From assembly GCA_033763635.1 (NCBI GenBank), contig JANRKG010000466.1:1-10522 (forward strand): a stretch of DNA of 10,522 nucleotides. Reading direction: 5' to 3'. The notes under the pieces are model-generated. The model saw only the letters and a program-made list of their open reading frames with translations. It did not search any database and was not told where the DNA came from. The translations under genes were made by a program, and so were the position numbers. Below, in pieces: positions 4,778 through 10,522 of the stretch. The stretch's first letter is position 1. Each line of letters starts with the position of its first letter. This DNA is from JANRKG01 sp033763635. Lineage in GTDB: Bacteria; Cyanobacteriota; Cyanobacteriia; GCF-001939115.

Positions 4778-6064
4778 TTAAAATTGATCAATTACTTTAC
4801 TCAACCTGTGCTGATAGTTTTCGTGGCTGAAATACTCGGCTCGTTGATATCCTTTTTCGATTAATTCACCTCTTACCGAACCTTGTTTGACGATCGCCAG
4901 AATCCCTTCTGCAATCTCGGAAATTCGCTGAGGGTTCACATACAAAGCTGCATCTCGACAGATTTCGGGTAAGGCTGAAGTATTGGAGGTAAGCACCGGG
5001 CAACCCATCTGCATTGCTTCAATGGGGGGCAATCCAAATCCTTCGTACAGTGAAGGAAACAGAAAGGCAGTTGCATTTTTGAGTAATACTAATTTGTCAA
5101 CGGTAGGAATATAACCTAGATGACGAATGGAATAGTAGTCTTCATTTTGTAAATAGGGAATTAAGGGCTGGCTTCCATACCCCAACGAACCCACCAGAAT
5201 TAAAGGACACTTAACCTGATCCTTAACGACTAAATAGGCTTCAATTAAGCGCTCTAAATTTTTGCGAGTTTCTAATACACCAATAAAGATTAAATAGTTT
5301 CCTGGTTCTAATCGATATTTTCTTAAGAGTGCCGTTTGAACAGAGGGTTCATTTGCAAGCTGGGCTACTTCTAAGTCGATCGGTACAGGTTGATACGTCG
5401 TGATGATTTTGTTTGAAAAATGGGGAAATAATTCTAACAATTGTTGTTTAGAAAACTCCGAGACACTCACAACAAGATCGGAGTAGCGCAACATATCTCG
5501 AACCCTTCGGTAAAACAGATTAAAGGGATCATCAGCCGGATGATCCGTCCGGACGAGGGGAGTGATGTCATGGAGGGTTTGCACCAGGGCAACCTCTTTA
5601 TGAACCCGTAAATTAAGGGGAGAGGTCGTAAAAACAAGATCCGTGTCTTTCAAGAACAGGGGATAAACCTGATTGAGAAAACGGCAGTAAAGATGGGTGA
5701 ATTTATAAACGTTTTCTTTATTGAGATAGCCATCAACCCACTGCAAAAAATTGAGTTTATGGCTATGGGGTTCAATCCATTTGCGATCGATAGAACGGTA
5801 TGGATGATTTTGAATGAGGGATTTTAGAATTGTTGTGTAGTAAATCCAGGGTTTTACCAGGGGAGACCCTTCGAAGTGCCTGGTAATTGCCAGTTCTTGC
5901 AAGTGCTCAATGGAATAGTCGGGGGCACTGGTGAGGAGATAATTTTGATGCCCTAGCTGTTTCGCAGCCCGGACGAGGGATTGGGCATAAAAGGAAGTGC
6001 CCCGGTACTCCCGTTGTTCAAAATCGTAACCCGCAAACAAAATTGTTTTACTGAGCCGACCCAT
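4778..6064 (-). CDS. GT4-family glycosyltransferase
   Basis: This 428-residue GT-B enzyme is a tandem paralogue of the 499-residue enzyme downstream. Shared landmarks are LHDITPL (164-170), IGVLETRKNLERL (261-273), the E-x7-E signature EGFGLPPIE (341-349), and GCPVLTS followed by LPEICRDAALYVNP. These place it in the GT4 group, with donor binding in the C-terminal domain. No signal peptide or membrane span is visible, so it should act in the cytoplasm on a lipid-linked or protein acceptor. GGAG at 6074-6077 lies 9 bases before the ATG and fixes the start. It lies 71 bases after the parvulin-like gene and 136 bases before the second glycosyltransferase, consistent with one operon. Polysaccharide assembly or glycosylation of the secreted neighbour protein are both possible; the specific reaction cannot be read from sequence. 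Confidence 0.92.
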   Translation of the reverse strand: MGRLSKTILFAGYDFEQREYRGTSFYAQSLVRAAKQLGHQNYLLTSAPDYSIEHLQELAITRHFEGSPLVKPWIYYTTILKSLIQNHPYRSIDRKWIEPHSHKLNFLQWVDGYLNKENVYKFTHLYCRFLNQVYPLFLKDTDLVFTTSPLNLRVHKEVALVQTLHDITPLVRTDHPADDPFNLFYRRVRDMLRYSDLVVSVSEFSKQQLLELFPHFSNKIITTYQPVPIDLEVAQLANEPSVQTALLRKYRLEPGNYLIFIGVLETRKNLERLIEAYLVVKDQVKCPLILVGSLGYGSQPLIPYLQNEDYYSIRHLGYIPTVDKLVLLKNATAFLFPSLYEGFGLPPIEAMQMGCPVLTSNTSALPEICRDAALYVNPQRISEIAEGILAIVKQGSVRGELIEKGYQRAEYFSHENYQHRLSKVIDQF

Positions 6065-6135
6065 GCTCCGTCTCTCCAGTTTGATAAGGGTTAGCCCATT
6101 GCCATCTCTATCTAGATTTGACTTCGAATCGTACT

Positions 6136-6879
6136 TCAGGCGATGGAGGAGGTCGGAGCCATCTCAGCGATGACTTGCTGAACCTTCTGCTGTATCCAAT
6201 CAGTAAAACACTCATTCAGGAGCCGTTGGCGCATAGGGTCATCGAGTTGGGTCGGCAGTAACTTTTCAAGGCGAACCACAACAATCCAATCTCCCACCTG
6301 GCAGGGGGGCCATAGCTGCCCCGGTTTACTCACCATCAGTAATTGAGAGAGGGAAGGATGGAGGGTGTGTAACTCCGCCGGACCCACCAGACCACCCGTT
6401 TGGGCTTCCGGTCCTTGCGAGTATTGCTGGGCCAGTTCCGCAAAGGATTGTTCTCCCTCCTGAATGCGGAAAAACAATTCCTGGGCAATGCCAATATTTT
6501 GGGTGCGAATCAGGGAATAGACGACCCGATCGAGTTGGCTTTTCCGCTGAAGAAAATAGGATTCCAGTTGGGGACCCCAGGTTTCTTGCTTGAACTTTTC
6601 AAGTTGCAGATCTCTCAGAATCAGTTGTTCGAGTTGCTCGATCGTCATCCCTTGTTGCGCTAACCAGGCCCCTTGTTTGTCAGGGCTATCCAGTTGTTGC
6701 TGTCGGCAGAACCCCTGATACGCCAGTTCCTTTTCTTCTGGTGTTACTTCAACCCCTGCGATCGCCTGATCAATCACGATCTCTCGAAGGAATTGGGGTA
6801 ACATGCGGTACTTTGCCAGTAAAGGGAGAAGGGCTTCAGAAGGAATCGTCTGATCAAAAACCTTTAGCTCGGCAGTCAT
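6136..6879 (-). CDS. SurA/parvulin-like peptidylprolyl isomerase-family protein
   Basis: This 247-residue protein has an alpha-helical SurA-N-like part (about 1-115, with repeated EQLEQL and LQLEKFKQ segments) and a parvulin-type domain at about 118-208, with FAELAQQYSQGPEAQTGGLVG (about 146-166) as its clearest signature. Parvulins catalyse cis-trans isomerisation at proline and act as chaperones. There is no signal peptide, so unlike SurA it probably works in the cytoplasm. The two histidines typical of active parvulins appear replaced: the R-x-x-H position is Tyr121 and the Y-H-I-I position reads Trp198-Ile199. The domain may therefore be a binding module and not an enzyme. Similar proteins are, as I recall, common near type I secretion genes in cyanobacteria. 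It lies between a large probably exported protein gene and two glycosyltransferases, suggesting a chaperone role for that cargo. Confidence 0.85.
   Translation of the reverse strand: MTAELKVFDQTIPSEALLPLLAKYRMLPQFLREIVIDQAIAGVEVTPEEKELAYQGFCRQQQLDSPDKQGAWLAQQGMTIEQLEQLILRDLQLEKFKQETWGPQLESYFLQRKSQLDRVVYSLIRTQNIGIAQELFFRIQEGEQSFAELAQQYSQGPEAQTGGLVGPAELHTLHPSLSQLLMVSKPGQLWPPCQVGDWIVVVRLEKLLPTQLDDPMRQRLLNECFTDWIQQKVQQVIAEMAPTSSIA
6758..6765. repeat. HIP1 octamer
   Basis: GCGATCGC, the highly iterated palindrome of cyanobacterial genomes, occurs here inside the parvulin-like gene. It supports the taxonomic assignment. Confidence 0.9.
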
Positions 6880-6903
6880 AACCTGGATAACAAGATAATT
6901 TAA

Positions 6904-6949
6904 CTGGCCTGATAGGTTCCTCTTTTAACTTCGAGTTCCTTCAGGCCAG
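6904..6949 (-). repeat. Nine-base inverted repeat upstream of the parvulin gene
   Basis: CTGGCCTGA (6904-6912) and TCAGGCCAG (6941-6949) are perfect inverted repeats, with a smaller AACT-TCG-AGTT hairpin in the loop. It lies between the 1054-residue gene and the parvulin-like gene on the minus strand. No T tract follows on that strand, so it looks like an mRNA processing or stabilising structure or an operator, not a terminator. Confidence 0.45.
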
Positions 6950-6991
6950 AGGTCTCCTTGATCTTACCTGGGAGTTGTCATTTTTAGTACC

Positions 6992-7023
6992 AACCCTGAA
7001 AGAGCCAGTACCTCTCAAGGGTT
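6992..7023 (-). repeat. Hairpin at the stop codon of the metallophosphatase gene
   Basis: AACCCT (6992-6997) pairs with AGGGTT (7018-7023) and AGAG (7001-7004) pairs with CTCT (7012-7015), the hairpin reaching the last base of the stop codon. Minus-strand sequence after it reads GGTACTAAAAATG, with no T run, so termination is unlikely. Read-through into the parvulin gene is therefore plausible. Confidence 0.4.
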
Positions 7024-10000
7024 TACCCAGTAACACTTACTCGGACAATGACATCGTTGTAATCCAGGTCACCCCCATTGGGTAGGTCTTCGAAGCCGAA
7101 AACATTATCCCCTAACAATCGAATATGATCGACGCGACCAGGGTTTGCCCCGATGAAGGGGAAGTAAATTGCCGGGTCATTGCTCGTATCGGTGTCTAGA
7201 AGGGCCTCTGGACGACCGTTAACCACAATGAACGGAGCAAACACAGACCCACCTGCTAACTGAGCGTTAAACGTTGCCGTTGCCTGATTGCTAACAGACA
7301 GGTCAACGCCTTGAACCCGCCGCTGGAGGGCTGCACGGATGTACCCTGCTTCTCCGGGGCGTACATCGATCGTGCCATTTCCATCTGTATCGATGCCACC
7401 ATTGTTGTCAGAGATTGTGTAGAAGCCTACGAAATTATCAAAGGCCGCTTCCCGGTTTACGGTAAACGTTACCTGACGGTTGCCTGTGAAGTTTCGCAGA
7501 TCGAGAAGTTCTGGCTGTGCCCCAACCTGAAGGGCAGTGCCAGCGGGGGGCGGGGTTGGCGTAGATTGGACTTGAATGACGACATCATCGAAGTCTGAAT
7601 CCGTGCCATCTTCCCACCCCAGGGAGAACGAACTGGCACTCAAATCAGAGACCCGCAGGGTCGTGCTAGACGCTAAACGGATGTCGGGGGGTCGGCCTGC
7701 GCTTAAGGCCGCTTGCGCTCCGGCGATCGTGCCATTGGGAACCAGGAAGAACTGAAGCCGCTCCCCTGGGGTCACTGTCAGGGTGCGAGTTGTGTTGGCG
7801 ACAAAGCCAGTGGGTGCATTGGTAATCGCCGAGAGGAGAACATCTGATTGATTGAGGATGGCTTGCAGGTAGGCATTTCCGGCAGTGGGAGCCACTCCAC
7901 CAACCCGTCCCTGACTATCGACGGAAAAGACCCCAATTTCGTTCACCTGAGTGGAGGTGCGAGAAGCCAGGGTGAACTGCAATTGCAGGGCATTGTTCAC
8001 GACAAAGGTATTGCCATCCCGGAAGATCGGTCCCCGCAGCACCGTATCGGTGCGACCACTCACGGACAGGTTTTGAATTCGGGGACTGAAGGTAGCGCTC
8101 ACATCCTCCCCACTATAGGGAGTGTTCGCATAGACCGTTCCCATGTACTCCGCAAAGGCATCCTGTTCTGTTCCCGCCTGGGCAAAGTTGAACCGTCCTT
8201 GGGGAATAGAAACGGCTGGATCAACTCTTCCATTGCGGTTCAGATCTACCACGCTGAGAGTTCCGGCAGTTTCTCCCAAAAAGTCAACTCGGTTCGCCAG
8301 GGTGGGATTGTCTCGAATAAAGGTCCAGAAGGGGTAGCTATCCCCGCTGGCAGTGGGGGTGGTTCCCAGGAGGAAGTTGAGCGTCACCATCCGGAAGGTG
8401 CGATTGGGATCTCCAACAATTTGCCCGTTCTGCACGATCGTATCAGTGACATTGCCCGCAGCATCTACGATCGCCAAACTGCGGATGCGATCGCCTGGTG
8501 TGGTAATAACTCCTGTGGTTGCATTCGCAACCCGTGCAGTACGAGATGGGTCAAAGCTGAAGACCATCCCCCCGACCTGGGGAAACTGCCCCGGTGTCGC
8601 TGTTCCCGTTGTGGCAGCCACCCCATGTTCCATCACATCCTTCAGTTGGATAGCTGTCACGGTAATTAAACTCAGGGCGTTGTTGAAGCGCAGCGAGTTT
8701 TCGATATCCAGTTGGGAAATGTCCCCTTCTCGTTTGTCAGGAGCCAGGGGATTCGGCTGGGGCGGTAAGCGGAGGACAGCATTCGGGTCCGTCGCCCCCG
8801 GAGCCGCAGAAACACTACCGATGTTGTCCCGAATGCCACCCCCGTTCTTGAGGGAAATAATGACTGTCGGATCAACCTTACGGGCTTCAAACAGGTTTGC
8901 ATCGGCTGTCAGGCTCCCAAAGTTCGTCTCCCTGGTCCGCACATCATTTCGCGTACCATTGAGGAAAACACTTGTTTTGCCAAATAACGTATTGTCTTTG
9001 GCCCCAATCAGGTTTTGAATGCCTGTCGTGATACTGACAATATTCTGATGATTGGTGTTCGTTGCCAGGGAACCCGCTGTTTTGGCGTTCGCTCCGGCTC
9101 CATAAAACCGCTCTACCCCAGCCTGATCCGTTGCATAAGCACCATTAATCGTGGAGTTCAGGGCACTGGTATTGATGACTCCATTGGCATCAAAATCCAC
9201 AACCAGACGACCCACATAACGGTAGTTTGCAGCCGTATTTACGACCAACACCGGGCGACCGTCTGCCCCAGTGCGCTGAATGGGGTAAGTAGGCCCCAGC
9301 GTATCTGTATTGTCTCCTCGGAAGGGGTCGTTTTCATCTTTCAGAAGGGTGTGAGATCCCCCCGCAATAATCACATCAACGTTCCGCAACCGCCGAGCCA
9401 GTTCCTCTGACTCGATATTGAGTTGCTGCATGTGGGATAGCAGGACGACCTTATCAATTCCAGTTGCAACGAGCGCATCGACCGCAGTTTGAATTTCCGC
9501 TGCCAGGGCATCGTAATCCGTCGGATTGGCGGGGTTCACCCCAATATTCCCGGGGGAAGAAATACTCCGTAACGTAGGGGTTGTTGCGCCTACAACTCCA
9601 ATCCGTTCGTCGTCGGGGGTGTTGGGAAGCCCATCAGGTCCGGGAACTCGGATAAAGGTACTTCTCGCGACTCGTCGCGCCAGGGTATTCGCTTCAGCGG
9701 TGGTCGGGTTGGTGGGAACCCGTGGGGCCAGACTACTTTCAGGCGCGAAGTTCAGGTTTGCACTGAGGTAGGGAAACGTCGTTCCCTCTGGTCCAACGGG
9801 TTGCCCAGCCGTAAGGGTGCCCAGGAGACTCGCTACCTGATTCGGTCCCAGGTCAAACTCGTGGTTTCCCAGGGCTGATGCCTGAATTCCCAAATTGTTC
9901 AGAATCGCGATATCCGCCCGTCCGGCGACAGGGGCAGTAGAGGTGGCCAATCCACCAACATTGTTGAGAGCCGGATCGCTGGAAGCATTCAAGAAAACGC

Positions 10001-10187
10001 CCGGAATGTAGTTATCTCCGGAAGAAAGCGTTAGGGTGTTCGGAGTGTTGGCCCGCAGATTTGCAGGTAGCCCTGTATCATTTCTCAGGGCATTTAAAAC
10101 CGCTGAAAATCTGACTGCATCGTCAATTGCGGGAATGCCCCCTTCGAAATCTGAGGCATGTAAAATTTGAAGTCTAATTGCTGCCAT
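7023..10187 (-). CDS. 5'-nucleotidase-like metallophosphatase with two DUF4114-type C-terminal regions
   Basis: This 1054-residue protein combines a calcineurin-like phosphoesterase domain (about 1-335: SDFEGG 12-17, SGDN 56-59, GNHEFD 107-112, LSH 250-252, AGGSHT 275-280), a 5'-nucleotidase C-terminal domain (about 400-620: RTRETNFGS 417-425, NGGGIR 448-453) and two DUF4114-type regions, ending near SDFDDVVIQV (864-873) and GGDLDYNDVIVRV (1038-1050). Against E. coli UshA the metal ligands His43 and His252 are replaced by Glu15 and Gly277. DLNRNGRVD (648-656) and DTDGNGTID (933-941) resemble calcium-binding loops. There is no N-terminal signal peptide or membrane helix; with these acidic calcium-type repeats, export by a type I system is likely but unproven. 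The expected role is extracellular phosphoester hydrolysis or adhesion. GGAGGG at 10197-10202 supports the start. First gene of the minus-strand run toward the parvulin and glycosyltransferase genes. Confidence 0.9.
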   Translation of the reverse strand: MAAIRLQILHASDFEGGIPAIDDAVRFSAVLNALRNDTGLPANLRANTPNTLTLSSGDNYIPGVFLNASSDPALNNVGGLATSTAPVAGRADIAILNNLGIQASALGNHEFDLGPNQVASLLGTLTAGQPVGPEGTTFPYLSANLNFAPESSLAPRVPTNPTTAEANTLARRVARSTFIRVPGPDGLPNTPDDERIGVVGATTPTLRSISSPGNIGVNPANPTDYDALAAEIQTAVDALVATGIDKVVLLSHMQQLNIESEELARRLRNVDVIIAGGSHTLLKDENDPFRGDNTDTLGPTYPIQRTGADGRPVLVVNTAANYRYVGRLVVDFDANGVINTSALNSTINGAYATDQAGVERFYGAGANAKTAGSLATNTNHQNIVSITTGIQNLIGAKDNTLFGKTSVFLNGTRNDVRTRETNFGSLTADANLFEARKVDPTVIISLKNGGGIRDNIGSVSAAPGATDPNAVLRLPPQPNPLAPDKREGDISQLDIENSLRFNNALSLITVTAIQLKDVMEHGVAATTGTATPGQFPQVGGMVFSFDPSRTARVANATTGVITTPGDRIRSLAIVDAAGNVTDTIVQNGQIVGDPNRTFRMVTLNFLLGTTPTASGDSYPFWTFIRDNPTLANRVDFLGETAGTLSVVDLNRNGRVDPAVSIPQGRFNFAQAGTEQDAFAEYMGTVYANTPYSGEDVSATFSPRIQNLSVSGRTDTVLRGPIFRDGNTFVVNNALQLQFTLASRTSTQVNEIGVFSVDSQGRVGGVAPTAGNAYLQAILNQSDVLLSAITNAPTGFVANTTRTLTVTPGERLQFFLVPNGTIAGAQAALSAGRPPDIRLASSTTLRVSDLSASSFSLGWEDGTDSDFDDVVIQVQSTPTPPPAGTALQVGAQPELLDLRNFTGNRQVTFTVNREAAFDNFVGFYTISDNNGGIDTDGNGTIDVRPGEAGYIRAALQRRVQGVDLSVSNQATATFNAQLAGGSVFAPFIVVNGRPEALLDTDTSNDPAIYFPFIGANPGRVDHIRLLGDNVFGFEDLPNGGDLDYNDVIVRVSVTG
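8487..8494. repeat. HIP1 octamer
   Basis: A second perfect GCGATCGC lies inside the metallophosphatase gene. Many CGATCGCC or GGCGATCG near-matches occur elsewhere in the window. Confidence 0.9.
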
Positions 10188-10194
10188 CGGTTAC

Positions 10195-10215
10195 AACCCT
10201 CCAACACCGAGGGTT
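10195..10215 (-). promoter_or_regulatory. Hairpin covering the metallophosphatase ribosome binding site
   Basis: On the mRNA strand AACCCTC and GAGGGTT form a perfect 7-base-pair stem with a 7-base loop. The 3' arm contains most of the Shine-Dalgarno GGAGGG (10197-10202), about 10 bases before the ATG at 10187. The fold would hide the ribosome binding site, so translation could depend on temperature, a protein or an upstream opening event. Confidence 0.5.
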
Positions 10216-10247
10216 AAGATACCGCGACAAGATTAAGGAAGCCTGTC

Positions 10248-10258
10248 TTACTTAGTAA
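10248..10258. promoter_or_regulatory. TTACT-T-AGTAA palindrome upstream of the metallophosphatase gene
   Basis: An 11-base perfect palindrome with one central base lies about 60 bases before the start codon, where a promoter would be expected. On the minus strand CTTAATCTTG and TATCTTAA follow as possible -10 boxes. No regulator is recognised. Confidence 0.3.
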
Positions 10259-10270
10259 AGGGAGTGTTAA

Positions 10271-10312
10271 GGCAGAAGGCAGAAGAAGACAGAGGGCAGA
10301 GGGCAGAGGGCA
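10271..10312. repeat. Heptanucleotide tandem repeat (STRR type)
   Basis: Six 7-base units run without interruption: GGCAGAA twice, GAAGACA once, then GAGGGCA three times (10292-10312). This is a short tandemly repeated repetitive sequence, a class well known in filamentous cyanobacteria. It lies between the terminator of the upstream gene and the promoter region of the 1054-residue gene. Confidence 0.85.
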
Positions 10313-10325
10313 GGCATTGGTTAAG

Positions 10326-10361
10326 AAAAAAGGCGGGATGTTTTATTGAAAACATCCCGCC
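10326..10361 (-). terminator. Strong terminator of the DUF4114 gene fragment
   Basis: GGCGGGATGTTTT and AAAACATCCCGCC form a perfect 13-base-pair stem (10332-10361) with a 4-base loop. On the minus strand it is followed by TTTTTT (10331-10326). It lies 26 bases after the final in-frame stop of the gene fragment at the right edge and isolates it from the 1054-residue gene. Confidence 0.92.
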
Positions 10362-10387
10362 TCCGTGTGTGAGGAAGAAACCGCTTT

Positions 10388-10522
10388 TTATGCCGATCGC
10401 AAATTATTCACCTGCAACACGATGTCATTGAAGTCACGATCGCCTCCACCGGGCAGATCTTCAAAGCCGAACTAGTTATCTCCCAGTAACCGCACATGGT
10501 CGAAGCGATCGGGGTTGGCTCC
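10388..10522 (-). pseudogene. 3' end of a DUF4114-type protein gene with an in-frame amber codon
   Basis: The minus-strand frame from the window edge reads GANPDRFDHVRLLGDN, then TAG (10472-10474), then FGFEDLPGGGDRDFND and further residues to TAA (10388-10390). Both sides of the TAG align without a gap to the last 42 residues or so of the 1054-residue protein (GANPGRVDHIRLLGDN-V-FGFEDLPNGGDLDYND), where the position is valine. So this is a paralogous gene whose last 27 codons, including the conserved acidic D-x-D-x-ND motif, are cut off by a nonsense codon. Most of the gene lies outside the window. A recent mutation, a sequencing error or tolerated truncation are all possible; the strong terminator after the old stop shows where the gene originally ended. 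Confidence 0.85.

Noticed and set aside
6992..7023. Terminator between the metallophosphatase and parvulin genes
   Set aside because: The hairpin has internal mismatches and is followed on the minus strand by A-rich, not T-rich, sequence.
7848..9018. Long plus-strand ORFs (273 and 221 codons) and others at 7311-7598, 9015-9410 and 9526-9771 opposite the metallophosphatase
   Set aside because: They are antisense to a gene with clear family motifs across its whole length, show no recognisable domains, and have the low-complexity composition of frame shadows.
10271..10312. CRISPR array
   Set aside because: The units are contiguous 7-mers without spacers, so this is a simple tandem repeat.

Overview
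The window comes from a cyanobacterium. It carries five photosystem I subunit genes, two perfect HIP1 octamers (GCGATCGC) with many one-base variants, and a heptanucleotide tandem repeat of the type common in filamentous cyanobacteria. A Leptolyngbya-like or other filamentous, tetramer-type lineage is my guess, based on psaF/psaJ/psaL clustering and the PNPP loop in both PsaL proteins; genus is not decidable from this sequence.

Plus strand, 1-3086: photosystem I periphery. A canonical psaJ (50-181) is closed by a strong terminator. Then come a divergent psaF (641-1189), a divergent psaJ (1238-1369) with its own terminator, a divergent psaL (1774-2253), and a canonical psaL (2571-3086) with a convergent terminator. 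The order reads as a usual psaF-psaJ-psaL locus (psaF presumably just left of the window) split by a complete second set, psaF'-psaJ'-psaL', between psaJ and psaL. The second set has changed specific chlorophyll and calcium ligand positions, so it may encode the periphery of an alternative PSI. The canonical psaL has a structured leader with a hairpin, a strong Shine-Dalgarno sequence, an 18-codon (or 40-codon) ORF containing CLECH, and a perfect palindrome.

Minus strand, 10187-3142: a probable transcription unit read right to left. It encodes a 1054-residue 5'-nucleotidase-like metallophosphatase with two C-terminal DUF4114-type regions, a SurA/parvulin-like protein lacking the usual parvulin histidines, and two GT4-type glycosyltransferases. 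Secretion and glycosylation of a surface protein is a reasonable but unproven theme.

Right edge: the 3' end of a second DUF4114-type gene on the minus strand, interrupted by an in-frame amber codon and followed by a strong terminator. Between it and the 1054-residue gene lie a tandem repeat, a palindrome and a hairpin that covers the ribosome binding site.
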